From Anisodus tanguticus (Eukaryota > Streptophyta > Magnoliopsida > Solanales > Solanaceae), in contig CM067559.1 in the NCBI GenBank assembly GCA_034509755.1, positions 18,768,501 through 18,832,500 of the forward strand: a stretch of DNA of 64,000 nt, given 5' to 3'. Under the pieces are notes generated by a model, which worked only from the letters and a program-made list of their open reading frames with translations, was not told where the DNA came from and made no database searches. Positions within the stretch are counted from its first letter, which is position 1; every line of letters begins with the position of its first letter. Positions 23,880-34,973 of this stretch are shown here, piece after piece. The translations under genes and the position numbers were made by a program.

Positions 23880-24595
23880 CGCTAACGCCTTCTGGTTATG
23901 CTCGTCTTACTTTGCACGACGGCTTTCCTCTAATAATAATTGCGAGCGGGCTTTGTTGAAACTAGGAAGAGGGTCAGCTTGCTAAATCATCGTGGCTAGG
24001 GTGTCATATTCACCTTTTGGAAGGCCTGTAATCAGTTGCAATACCATCTTTGTCTCGGACACGGGCGTACCAACATTGGACAATTGGTCTGCCACCAGTT
24101 TCAACTGCTTGCAATATTTGGACATATTAGAAAAAAATTAAGATGGGTAGTGTTAAATTGTTCATCCAAGTATACTGCACGAGTGTTCTTGTTGTCTTGA
24201 AATATTTCTTCTAGCCGTGTCCATAGGTCATGGGCGGATGCACCTGTTTTCATGATGGTGAGGAGTAAATTCTTGGATATGGTGCCATATATCCACTATT
24301 TGACCACGACATCAAGGCGATGCCATGTTGTGTCATCCATATTAGGAGGCCGAAGTACATAGTCGTCAATATGGTCAAGCACATGATATACACGTGCATG
24401 AATTCGGAACAGTTCCACCCATGACCAGTATTGGTCATCTTCCTGATCAAGAATCAACGGGATGAAGTTCTTGATGTGGGTGACTGCGAGAGGCGGATGA
24501 AAAGATGGCGATGAGAGGGTTGTGGGAGGAGTTTGGATGACGACTGGGTTGGAAGCGGAAACATCAGAAGAGGTGGGAGTAGCCAATATATTCAT
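23880..24595 (-). pseudogene. Family 1 copia gag region
   Basis: Starts MNILATPTSSDVSASN and holds FIPLILDQEDDQYWSWVELF, like the UBN2/gag-polypeptide N-terminus of copia elements. The frame shifts near 24300, continuing to MIRKMTNTGHGWNCSEF in an alternative frame and to later gag pieces. The Gly/Arg-rich end before the protease is at about 23800-23600. Confidence 0.7.
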
Positions 24596-24730
24596 TAAAT
24601 TGGGATAGAATGGAAGAGAAGAAGAAAAAAATTAATATTGGAAAAAATTCTGGTTGTTTGGCCGAGAGGGGGAGTGGCCTAAGAGAAAAAGAAAATTTGA
24701 TTTAGAGTAGGGTTTTGGCTCTTGATACCA

Positions 24731-24927
24731 TGTAGAATAGTATTAATCTCCCTTGGGGAGGCTTTCTCATTAATACAAATATATATAGTGTACAATGTGT
24801 AGTATAACCCTAGTACAATAATGAATCCTCTACTTACCATAATTCTATACGAAATATATATGGGATATATTCTAATTATGGTGGTGGGATAGAATTAGAA
24901 TTCTAAACACATAGGTACACGTTAATA
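24731..24927 (-). repeat. 5' LTR, family 1 copia
   Basis: 197 bp. The primer binding site lies at 24717-24730 on the - strand (TGGTATCAAGAGCC), complementary in type to initiator Met-tRNA. The outer end meets the GGGTC duplication. Confidence 0.95.
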
Positions 24928-25855
24928 GGGTCAGTTACTCTGATCCGTCCGCATGTATTCAGTGCATCAATAAAGATATGCCGATTCACTTTCAAGTACG
25001 AGCCTTTTGGTGCTCCACCACATACCAATACATCAGCTTGAATATTTTGAGCTTGCAAGTTCTTCAATGGAAGAAGACCTGTAGAACCCGTACTTGGATA
25101 ATTCCTCGGATCACCTCCAGGTATTTGTGGATACGTTTTCACCACCATGTTCTTGTTGTAATCAAACAAGATAGCTTGGTTATTGGCAAACATGAATAAG
25201 TTATCATCAACATTGAGTAAAATAAACGGGTATAGATTATTCTCCACCTTAGGTTCATTTATCTGCACAAGAAATGGGAGTTTGTACAATTTTTGGGTTA
25301 AAGTGGTCTTGGAATAAAACTCGTAGCTAAAAGTCATGTGACCGCCTATGCTAATTTGCCTGCCATCGGGTAATATATGATTAGTGCCATACCAACGTTA
25401 TTGAATTAGGCCACTTTGAATTTCCTGCCAATCACAGCTTGTAATATTATAATCATTGCATGGTCTGAAAACTCTTACACCTTTTTCACCATTTTTATAG
25501 CCACCCGTTTGGACCAAAGAACCGTTAGTATACAGAGCTTGAGAAGCACCAAACGTCGGTGAGGACCATGAGGGATCGTATAGAATTTCTTTTTAGATCG
25601 TATTCGACAGAGTGAGCTGTGCAATCAACTTGTAATGTTTCATTTGTGTGTTTTCTGCATTTGCCATGAGGCAAAGAGATATTGAATTTTCCAAAGTTAG
25701 TACGGTCAAAGATGATGACATTGTCATTGTGAAGGAGTTGCATATTCATGGCTGATATGCCTATGCTTGACATTAGTAGGTTTCATTTGTCACCTATTGC
25801 ATATGCAAAGTCTTGGTCATGACACGGTAGTAGCACAAGGAGCTGCCAAAAATTG

Positions 25856-26012
25856 AAGAAAAGATTGACTATTCTTTTAGTGATCATCATGAGCTTTGCA
25901 AAGGTATATAGCAGAAGGGCTTGTGTATGTAAAGGCTTTTATTCTTGGTTGATATGTTTGGTTGAGTGAAGAGAAGTCTCAGTTCTCAATGAATGTTTTT
26001 GATAAAGATTTA
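25856..26012. repeat. 157-bp oxidase 5' end and leader, first copy
   Basis: Covers the first codons of the oxidase pseudogene (ATG at 25890, - strand) and its upstream leader up to the ATTTA before the LTR at 26013. It recurs at 29754-29910 with about five substitutions. Confidence 0.92.
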
Positions 26013-27555
26013 TGAAAGTATATTTATGTACTAAAGGCAATCTGTATTAGGACAAATGTACTTTATACACATTCATATTATTATTAATGAAGATTAATAT
26101 TTTGGCATTTGCAATTATTGAATTATTATTTGATTATTTGTAATTATTCATTAATGTGCATCCCTTGAGCTTACATTGTCATTAATAGTGTGAGATATTT
26201 TATGATAGAATGTAACTCTTAAAATAGCCTCGACTAATGATCATCTAGAATGGGATATCGATGATGTGTGATAAGTCGACATGTGGTATTCACACATCCT
26301 TAGAGGATGTAGTATGTCTCACCTGCTACGAGTAATGGTTACTCGTGATGGACACATGGATACTTTGGAAGTATTGGTATACCCTGCTGATATACTGTTT
26401 GTTATACTTGTCTAACGTATGATCAGCGTGTGGGAGATAGAAGTCCTTAGACTTGAGGTCAATACGCGCCTTATCTACAAAGTAATGTACTTTGATCCCG
26501 TCCTAAGCTCAAATGCCTTGTAGGTTGAGATACGTCTTGTATTGGGTACATTACGATGTGGATTGAAGGTGGTAGTTGAGCCAATATTAGGATTCATTCC
26601 TCGAATGTATGTTCGAGAGAACACTCGGATTCTCAGTGATATTAGGTTGACTAAGTCATTGGCCAACACAATAGACATATTTAGAATATGGTCTTGTCGT
26701 CGACTAATATAGATGAGATACAATGATTAAGCCATTTGGATAGACACTTGACAAATCCTAAGCTTGATCGGGTGTGTCGTGAATGAAAGGATTTTATCTT
26801 ACCACATAAATGTTAAGTTTATTGGATTGGCGTAAACGTACTTCACATATTGAGTTCATCTTCCGGCGCCGTCTAGGAGTTCCGCGTAGACCTTAATTTG
26901 ATTAATGTCAGTATGAGAAGGCCTGTAGGGTCACACTATATCGATTGTCCATTTCGATCTAAGGATGTATTAAGAGAGTAATTAAAATATTCGATTTGGA
27001 ATCGAGACAATTAAATGAATAATGATTACATTAATTAAGTCAAAACTGGATTTTGGATTTAATTAAGAATGCACGGAAATTAAATCGAGACAATGCAAGT
27101 GCATGTCGAGCGCCGTGACGCCCATACCCTAGGGCCGCGGCGCCTTTGCGTCGATTTTGGGCCAGGCCCAAGGTCAAATCCTAATCCAGTTTTTGACCTA
27201 ATTTTCAACTATAAATAGAGTCATTCACTTTCATTATTCCATACAAATTTTCAGAATAACATTCTAAGCCTTAGAGACAATTGAATAAATATTCTCTCGA
27301 ACCTCTGCCGGATTTCCTAGCTTTCCGAAGGAGGAGTACATTGAAGCTTGGAGCTTGCAATTGGAAGGGCAATCGCGTGTGAACCTAACAGTAGAAAAAG
27401 ACTCCAAATTTGCCAACTTGTAAGTATATGTTTTATATTACAAGTTCCATTGTTGTATAACCATACCAGAATTATTATTGGGGTAAGTAAGAATAAAAGA
27501 TTTTAAACTTCCGTTGTGCCTTATTTATATGCTTTGTACCCAACAAAACCCTACA
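26013..27555 (+). repeat. 5' LTR of long-LTR copia (family 2), truncated element
   Basis: 1543 bp from TGAAAGTATATTTATG to AACCCTACA. ATTTA precedes it (26008-26012). TATA box TATAAATAG at 27210. Primer site TGGTATCAGAGCTC follows at 27557. Close relatives: 29911-31478 here and, inverted, 47302-48822 and 54175-55709. Near 27110-27160 is a GC-rich patch with CCTAGGGCCGCGGCGCC. Confidence 0.95.
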
Positions 27556-29753
27556 GTGGTATCAGAGCTCAGGCTGGTTTAATGGTTATATAACAATTGA
27601 ATAAAATAATAATATGGGTTGAACGTAAAATTGGATTAAAATGAGGTTTCTTGAAATCCTACGTATTTTGAACAAATATTGATCTTTTGATATTATCCTA
27701 AGTTATCTCCTACGCTAACTCGAGGAAGTCATTCCAATCTAACTCGAACTAAGCCAAAGTGCGTTGTCTAACTCATTGCACGGTGCACGGCTAAGAATGA
27801 GTAAGAACGAATGATGGTCGAATGAGCGTTATTGATAATGGTGGGTGATGATTAAGGACCTGTGAATTGATCCCTAAATTGGATTTAGGAGGTTGAATGA
27901 TTTTTGAAAATCAACACAGAAACGTTTGTCAGGACGTCGGCGACGCGGCGCTGGCTAGGGTTTCAAGGCGGCGCCGCGGCACTGATACGTCGTTTTGAAA
28001 ATATGAACTCACTGGACAACTGGCGCCGCGGCGCTAATGCATTTGTAGAAGCAAAAATGTTTCTGCCTCTGCAGCGCCGCAGCTCCATGGTGGATCTCCG
28101 CGGCGCTAATGCAAATTTCCAGCAGCCGAAAGTCTACTGCCTCAGTGGTGCCGCGACCCCACCTGTCCAGAAACAAAAATAAATAAAAAAATTCAGAGTT
28201 CAGAATGTTTAACCCAAGATTATTATTATGCAGTATATTATTTGATAAGTATACTGTTTATGTGCTAAATGTCAAAAATCTTGTCATTTACATTTTTAGA
28301 TTAGTGTCTGCTATAACTGTCTGGGCAGGCGGTGCCCAGTGTTTGATTAAACATTCTTCTATCATGCATAATGGGTTGACGGTTCCCATACTATATGTGT
28401 TATTAGTTTTGCATGATGTTAAGATGTCATATTGGAAGTGGTATTAAAGTGTTGATCTTGGTTAGAACCCTGAATTAAAATGTTCCCCAAAGATTTAAAT
28501 ACAAGTCTAAATTAAGCGCGTCGTCCATTATAATTGTTAGAGTGCAAAATCCTCTTCGGCGATACGAGTATTTATGCCAAAGCATTTGCTCTAAGTCTAC
28601 GAGGACCCAGACACTTTCATAGATGTGTTTTAACGTAAAAGCAAATATAAACTTTTGTGGGTATTTACACTAAAGTGTTTGCTCACAAAGGCCAAGTTTG
28701 CTTAGATACATAAACGCAGTCGTGTAATAGGGTAAACTTGCTTAGACAAATCTTGGCGCCAAAGTGTCGGACTAATCTAAGGACACAAGATTAAATGTAA
28801 TAATTTGATCAACCAAGAGTTGCGAATAAAGTTTTGCAACTGGTTTAGAACCTACCAAGATATGTTATTGAAGTTATCAGCCAAAGCAAACGCGGAGATA
28901 GCATAAGCTTGGATCTTGGCCCATTATGACCTCAATTAATATAGGTTTGTATTCTACCATGGGGTCATAGAAGTATGTTAAAATAGTGAGAGCTAATTAA
29001 ACAAAAGGCCTTGTTGATTAGCCTAAATGAATGTGTATAATAGGAAATAGATTTTGAATTTGATTTCCTGTCTATCTAATTCTTTAGATTATAAAAGATG
29101 TCGAGTGTCGTTGAAAATGTTGATTGAGATGAATAAACTTACTGGACCGAACTACCTTGATTGGTTAAGGAATTTGCGAATAGTATTGAGACGGGAGAAA
29201 ATTGAATACATGTTGGACACAGTGTTCCCAACAGTCCCGGCGATAGATTATGAAGAATATGCCTCCTTTGACAAAGATGCTTACCAGAAACATCTAGATG
29301 ATGCCACTTCGGCATAATGCGTAATGCTGTCTTCCCTGTCTATGGAACTTCAGAGACATCATGAGAACATGGGGCCTAATGAGATGCTCGAACACCTAAA
29401 GAGCCTCTATGACTCTCAATCCCAGACAATGGAATATGAGTTGCTAATAGAACTCTTCAAGTGTAAGCTCAATGAAGGGGGCCCGGTCTCGCAACAGTGC
29501 TAAAAATGATAAGGCTGATAGAGAGGCTTGCTTCAATTGGAACGAAGCTTGAAAAGAATGTCACTACCAGTCTCATCCTAAACTCTCTCCCTCGTTCCTT
29601 TGAGAACTTCATAGTGAACTTCAACATGAATGGAAGGAAGGCGACTTTGCCGGAGCTGCACAATATGCTCAAGACCTTTCAGTCCTCCACTTCTAAAGGC
29701 AAAGTTATGTTCATGGTGAGCTCTTCTAGCCGACCCAAGCCGAAATGCAAGGA
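27556..29753 (+). mobile_element. Internal part of family 2 copia: leader and partial gag, pol missing
   Basis: Begins with the primer site, then a 1.5 kb leader that matches 52653-54174 in the inverted copy, including GC-rich GCCGCGGCGC stretches at 27945-28150. It then enters gag. It stops inside gag at 29753 and joins directly to the copied oxidase leader, so protease, integrase, RT and RNase H are all absent. Confidence 0.88.
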
Positions 29754-29766
29754 AAGAAAAGATTGA
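29054..29766 (+). pseudogene. Family 2 copia gag, broken
   Basis: The first frame (29054-29317) holds MLIEMNKLTGPNYLDWLRNL and IEYMLDTVFPTVP, the N-terminal copia gag segment, ending in a stop. A frame break lies near 29490. The second piece (29497-29766) reads LIERLASIGTKLEKN, LILNSLPRSFENFIVNFNMN and TLPELHNMLKTF, the gag-polypeptide core. The last codons run into the duplicated oxidase leader. This copy keeps a gag core that the larger element at 47302-55709 has lost. Confidence 0.85.
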
Positions 29767-29910
29767 CTATTCTTTTGGTGATCATCATGAGCTTTGCAAA
29801 GGTATATAGCAGAAGGGCTTGTGTATGTAAAGGCTTTTATTCTTGGTTGATATGTTTGGTTAAGTGAAGAGAAGTCTCAGTTCGCAATGAATGCTTTTGA
29901 TAAATATTTA
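29754..29910. repeat. 157-bp oxidase 5' end and leader, second copy
   Basis: Copy of 25856-26012 lying between the broken gag and the second LTR. It ends in the same ATTTA (29906-29910). It includes the complement of the oxidase start codons but no more of that gene. Confidence 0.92.
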
Positions 29911-31478
29911 TGAAAGTATATTTATGTCCTAGAGACAATCTGTATTAGGATAAATGTACTTTATACACATTCATATTATTATTAATGGAGATTAATATTT
30001 TGTCATTTGCAATTATTGAATTATTATTTGATTGTTTGTAATTATTCATTAATGTGCATCTCTTGAGCTTACGTTGTCATTAATAGTGTGAGATATTTTA
30101 TGATAGAGCATAACTCTTACAATAGTCTCGACTAATGATCATCGAGAATGGGATATCGATGATGTGTGATAAGTCGACATGTGGTCTGCATCACATCCTT
30201 AGAGGATGTAGTATGTCTCACCTGCTATGAGTAATGGTTACTCGTGATGGACATATGGATACTTTGGAAGTATTGGTATACCCTGCTGATATACTGTTTG
30301 TTATACTTGTCTAACGTATGATCAGCGTGTGGGAGATAGAAGTCCTTAGACTTGAGGTCAATACGCGCCTTATCTACAAAGTAATGTACTTTGATCCCGT
30401 CCTAAGCTCAAATGCCTTGTAGGTTGAGATACGTCTTGTATTGGGTACATTACGATGTGGATTGAAGGTGGTAGTTGAGCCAATATTAGGATTCATTCCT
30501 CGAATGTATGTTCGAGAGAACACTCGGATTCTCAGTGATATTAGGTTGACTAAGTCATTGGCCAACACAATAGACATATTTAGAATATGGTCTTGTCGTC
30601 GACTAATATAGATGAGATACAATGATTAAGCCATTTGGATAGACACTTGACAAATCCTAAGCTTGATCGGGTGTGTCGTGAATGAAAGGATTTTATCTTA
30701 CCACATAAAGGTTAAGTTTACTGGATTGGCGTAAACGTACTTCACATATTGAGTTCGTCTTCCGGCGCCGTCTAGGAGTTCCGCGTAGATCTTAATTTGA
30801 TTAATGTCGATATGAGAAGGCATGTATGGTCATACTATGTCGATTGTCCATTTCGATCTAAGGATGTATTGAGAGAGTAATTAAAATGTTCGATTTGGAA
30901 TCGAGACATGTAAATGAATAATGATTACATTAATTAAGTCAAAATTGGAATTTGGATTTAATTAAGAGTGCACAGAAATTAAATCGAGACAGTGCAAGTG
31001 CACGTCGAGCACTGCGGCGCCCATACCCTAGGGCCGTGGCGCCCATACCCTAGGGCCGCGGCCCCTCTGCGTCGATTTTGGGCCAGGCCCAAGTTCAAAC
31101 CCTAATCCGATTTTGACTTAATTTTCAACTATAAATAGAGAGGCATTCACTTTCATTATTCCATACGAATTTTCAGAATAACATTCTAAGCCTTAGAGAC
31201 AATTGAATAAAATACTCTCTTGAACCTCTGCCGGATTTCCTAGCTTTCCGAAGGAGGAGTACATTGAAGCTTGGAGCTTGCAATTGGAAGGGCAATCGCG
31301 TGTGCATCTAACAGTAGAAAAAGACTCCAGATTTTCCAACTTGTAAGTATATGTTTTATATTACAAGTTCCATGGTTGTATAATCATACCAGAATTATTG
31401 TTGGGGTAAGTAAGAATCAAATATTTTAAACTTCTGTTGTGCCTTACTTATATGCTTTGTACCCAACAAAACCCTACA
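29911..31478 (+). repeat. Second LTR of family 2 copia, with ATTTA on both sides
   Basis: 1568 bp from TGAAAG to CCCTACA, a few percent different from 26013-27555. One difference is an extra GCCCATACCCTAGGGCC unit near 31018-31065. ATTTA precedes (29906-29910) and follows (31479-31483). Alone it has the form of a solo LTR in the oxidase leader. TATA box at about 31130-31138. Confidence 0.95.
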
Positions 31479-31816
31479 ATTTATACCTAACTACCTTAAT
31501 ACTACGAGTGTATAAATATAACTTTTTTATACTACAAATGGATAGGACTTAAAACTCTCCCACAGAGATGAATTGATAATGTAAAAGCAATTCTTACACT
31601 CAATAGGTTTCTCCCGTGATAACCTCAACTGATTAATTAATTACAATTAATTTCGTTCCACTTTGGCACAAACATCTTTAATAAATGGCCCCTTAACTTT
31701 TTATACTTTTATATATATCCAGTTTTATTATTTGGTAAGCATGAATCGATAAGTTAAGTGTAAAGAAACCGAATATAAACATAGCATTTGGGTATAAAGT
31801 TGAACCTGGCTTATTA
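31479..31816. other. Former upstream flank of the oxidase gene
   Basis: Starts with the ATTTA duplication. AT-rich, with no gene. By position it is the DNA that lay upstream of the oxidase leader before the family 2 copia inserted. Confidence 0.5.
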
Positions 31817-32033
31817 CTTCCTCCGTTTCAAAAAGATTGGTCTAGTTTGACTTGACATGAAATTTAAGAAATAAAGGAAGATTTTTGAAATGGTTGATCC
31901 AAAACAAACATTAGATGTTTGTGTGGCTGTAAATCATCTCATAAAATTAAACTGTTTCTAAATATAAAAAGGTGTCAATCTTTTTGAAATAAACTAATAA
32001 GAAAAATATGACAATCTTTTTGGGACAAAAGAG
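31817..32033. mobile_element. Stowaway-like MITE
   Basis: Left CTTCCTCCGTTTCAAAAAG, right CTTTTTGGGACAAAAGAG with TA on both sides. It shares GTAAATCATCTCATAAA and inner blocks with 35030-35235. 217 bp, non-coding. Confidence 0.8.
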
Positions 32034-33170
32034 TAATCATATCTAAAGTTCATTTTTGGCCTCGCTTATAATCTTGTTACTTCATATGGGAGAGCATGGA
32101 TATTAGGCAAGGTCCTTTGACATCTTATACTTTTATCATTATTAGGTGCTTTCTCACATTGCCTTCTATTAGTAAATTCGTTAGTAGGGACTAGTTTCTT
32201 TGTGTCATAAATGATGTCCATTTAAGTATTTCTATAGCTTTTTGAAAAAACTTGTAATCAAGCAGATAACTTTCAAACATGCAGTTTTTGAAAAGTCTTG
32301 CAGCAGCTTCATGAAAAGTATCGCAACTACTTCTTTTCTTGTATAAATAGAAAGCTAAATCATTTCATTTGTATATCAATATCAAGAGAAATAAAATCTC
32401 CCCCCCCCCCCCTCGGCGCTTCTTTGGATACATCTGTTGTTATCTTATATTTTTATTACTATTACTTAATAATACGTTATTAGTACGAGACTCTGTCATC
32501 TTGAGCATTTACTTTGAAAAGATGCGATGAATTGTGTTTGAGAGACAAGATTACTCTCTATTATAGTAGTTATCTTGGTGGTTATTTTCTTCTCGGTAAA
32601 AAGTAATTTTTTTATTATGTGATTTTCATTAATTTCATTTAAACTTGAAAGTGCTAAGGTTATTCTACTAAGACTTGCAACGACTTTTGCCAAGTCGAAA
32701 GAGAAAGTCAGGTGAGTATATTATTACTCCACGTATTTTAAATCTAGCTATGCTAATGATTATCAATGTTGGTCCTATTTTATGCCGGCAAAATTCATTT
32801 ATGACTATAACGAACAGAAGTGGTAATATTTTTATATGCTTATTGTGACTATAATTGAAAATACATTAAAAGAAAATTTCTCTATATTAATATACATGCC
32901 TTGATTTTTTCCCGAAATAGCAATATTTTAAAAAGGGTTCTAAACTATCACAATTTGATGTGATTAAAACGCATTCAAATTATTATATTTCATTCTTGAA
33001 GAATGAGATTTTTTTAGAAATGTTACAATAATAGATCAATTTTCTAAAATGAATGTAATAACATTTAGTAAAATTTATAATACGGACGTGCTCTTGATCG
33101 TGAAGATATCACGACTTACCTCCAGAAGACGTAGAAAATTGATAAGAAATATTCTGAATAATTTATGCTC
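32034..33170. other. Intergenic DNA with a possible decayed LTR end
   Basis: Contains TTGTATAAATAGAAAGC near 32340, a run of 13 C at 32400-32412 and GTTATTAGTACGAGACTCTG near 32477. TATA followed by such a leader resembles an LTR end with an adjoining primer site, but no partner LTR or coding region is seen. Otherwise AT-rich with nothing recognised. Confidence 0.3.
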
Positions 33171-33171
33171 T

Positions 33172-33570
33172 ACTCCTGAAGTAGTAAAATCTTGAAATTT
33201 ATTCTCGAAGTAGTAAAACTTTTTACTCCTGAAGTAGTAAATCTTTTAACTTTTACTACTAGAGTAGTACTTTAAAATTTACTCCCCAAATAGTAAAACT
33301 TAAACATTACTCTTGAAATAATAAAATTTCTAAATTTTCTCCTGAAGCATTAAGACTTTAAAATTTACTCCCGAAATATGTACTAAGACTTTGACATCTA
33401 CTTCCGAAGTAGTAACACTCTGAAATTTACTCCGAAGTAGTAAGATTCTGTAATTTATCATCGAAGTAGTAAGACTTTAAAATTTACTCCCGAAGTGATA
33501 GAACTTTAAATTTTACTCTTGAGGTAGTAAAACTTTAAAATTTACTCCTTGAATAGTAAGATTCTATAAT
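33172..33570. repeat. Degenerate minisatellite, period about 30-35 bp
   Basis: About 12 imperfect units each holding a core like CTCCCGAAGTAGTAA followed by A/T-rich TTTAAAATTTA. Variants include CCTGAAGTAGTAA, CATCGAAGTAGTAA and CTTGAGGTAGTAA. Unit length varies and each copy has its own substitutions, so it is old. No coding. Confidence 0.85.
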
Positions 33571-33681
33571 TTAAATCAAAGTTAAAAACATGTTTCAAAG
33601 TTTTATATCCATATAGATGACCTTTTATATGAAAAGAAATCATACTGTGATTAGCTGCCCGGTGTAATGTTACGAATCCAA

Positions 33682-33871
33682 ATATACCCCTGAACTATAC
33701 GATTTAGAGAAAATATTTTTTAAAAAGTGATTCATTTATATCATTGTGAAAAAAATAATTTTAAATTCTATTTTATTTTTTATTAAAATGAAAGCTATAG
33801 GGGTATATTTGATTCTTGTCACAAAGTTTAGGGGTATATCTGATCCTTCTCGCAAAGTTTAGGGGTATATT
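33682..33871. mobile_element. MITE-like element, ATATACCCC-ended family
   Basis: Starts ATATACCCCTGAACTAT and ends with the inverse AAGTTTAGGGGTATATTT. The right end is present as two or three tandem copies (AAAGTTTAGGGGTATAT at about 33828, 33856). Same family as 2493-2700 and 45664-45964. Confidence 0.6.
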
Positions 33872-34615
33872 TAATCTTTTTTACGCATAATTGTTTTTGC
33901 CTTCTTTAATTCGACGGTGTTACTTTAGAACAAATATACCTTGTTATTAGCAAATTTAGGACCCAACTACTAAAATCCCATGTTTTAAATGAGGTGGATA
34001 CCACGTAGTATCCCTCCTTGCCACTCTAGTAATTACAATCTAAAATTTGTTAATTAATTTTTTTTATTTTTTTCTATTCACATTTTTTTCTTTTTATTTC
34101 TCATATTCTCACACTAAAGAATTAATGCAAAAAAGGAAATAAAAAAAAAACCTAGATAATGATCAGCTTATAGATTCATGGAGGAGAGATTTACAATTCC
34201 TTCGTTATCAAGGACTTCTTTAGTCGCATTACGTTCGTTCATGAGTTTTAAATTTGCCCTTCTGTTGATTAGAATTTGTATACACAGATCTGCATTGACG
34301 ATGAACATAAGCTTTATTCGATAATGGTGAAATTTAAGAGGTTAGTTTAAATTAAGGGAAAGTTACATAAATACTAGTATATGAGTAAAATATTTCATGA
34401 TTTACAATTATAAACTAAATTGGATAATCTACAATATATTCCCTATAAATGAATAAAGGAGAAATTCTTGGTTGTAGCAGCTTTCATGTAAATGAGGAAC
34501 CTAAGTCGGATAAGCTATATTTCTTCTTCCAATTAAGTTGACTAAATATGAGCAATGTTTAATAAAATCAAGTAGTCCGAACAAATCTTTATTATGGTAA
34601 AAATACTACCTATTA
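33872..34615. other. Intergenic AT-rich DNA
   Basis: No gene or RNA recognised. Poly-T and poly-A runs near 34049 and 34140. Confidence 0.4.
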
Positions 34616-34823
34616 CTTTCTCTGTTCTGGCACCATTTCCTTTTTAGTCTGTTACAAAAAGAATGTCATCTTTCTATATTTAAAAAGAATTTAATTTTAT
34701 GGGATGATTTATAGTTACACAAATATCTAAAACTTGTTTGGACCTCAAATTTTAAAAATCTTCCTTTCTTTTTTAAATTATATACTAAGTCAAATAATGC
34801 TACATACATTAAAACGGACGAAG
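34616..34823. mobile_element. Stowaway-like MITE, diverged
   Basis: TA then CTTTCTCTGTTCTGG at the left; the right end ACGGACGAAG then TA. Internal blocks (GGGATGATTTATAGTTACACAAAT, AACTTGTTTGGAC) match the 31817 and 35030 copies in reverse order. Confidence 0.65.
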
Positions 34824-34971
34824 TAATAAAGAAGCACTATTGGGTATATCTAATATATAGTGTGCCATGTTCAATATATTATGGAGCAGTATATATCATG
34901 TTCAGTGTATATATTATATTTAAAGGTATTGGTAGTGTCAAATGTACATATCGAATTTATAGTATATTGTG

Positions 34972-34973
<2 letters not shown>

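Larger units (their letters stand above)
19863..24927 (-). mobile_element. Ty1/copia retrotransposon (family 1), both LTRs, inserted in the oxidase gene
   Basis: 5065 bp on the - strand, flanked by the direct duplication GGGTC (19858-19862 and 24928-24932). LTRs are 24731-24927 (5') and 19863-20056 (3'), from TATTAACG to ATTCTACA on the - strand. The primer site TGGTATCAAGAGCC abuts the 5' LTR, and a GATGGGGTG purine tract precedes the 3' LTR. Coding order is gag, protease, integrase, RT, RNase H. It is a sister of the remnant at 11447-15254. Stops and frameshifts between 24250 and 23516, near 21780-21504 and in RNase H show it is dead. Confidence 0.95.
19179..25890 (-). pseudogene. Glyoxal/galactose-oxidase-like gene, broken by mutation and copia insertion
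   Basis: Two exonic blocks on the - strand, 25890-24928 and 19862-19179, belong to one secreted copper-radical oxidase of the plant glyoxal oxidase type. It starts MMITKRIVNLFFNFWQLLVL, a likely signal peptide. Family motifs are SIGISAMNMQLLHNDNVIIF, DCTAHSVEYDL, RWYGTNHILPDG, GGAPKGSY, and after the insertion SRMYHSTLFLLRDGRVLIGGS and the C-terminal DUF1929-like domain ending GIWVHIH. Lesions: codon 36 is TGA where the family has Trp (25783-25785); a frame break lies near 25590; a stop stands directly before RWYG (about 25400); copia 19863-24927 sits inside the VTDP codons; and a 1-base loss plus stops occur in 19690-19800. No intron is needed to join the blocks. The family oxidises aldehydes or sugars in the apoplast; this copy cannot. 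Confidence 0.88.

Noticed and set aside
26475..26723. Identical 82-residue - strand frames at 26475-26723 and 30374-30622, with a related frame at 55060-55314
   Set aside because: They recur only because they lie in LTR copies of family 2; LTRs are non-coding here and the frame is on the opposite strand to the element.
32300..32500. Solo LTR ending near the C-run
   Set aside because: TATA and a primer-site-like stretch are present, but no TG start or target duplication could be found, so it is only noted in the intergenic entry.
33172..33570. CRISPR-like array
   Set aside because: Units vary in length and sequence, there are no constant repeats with unique spacers, and the DNA is eukaryotic.
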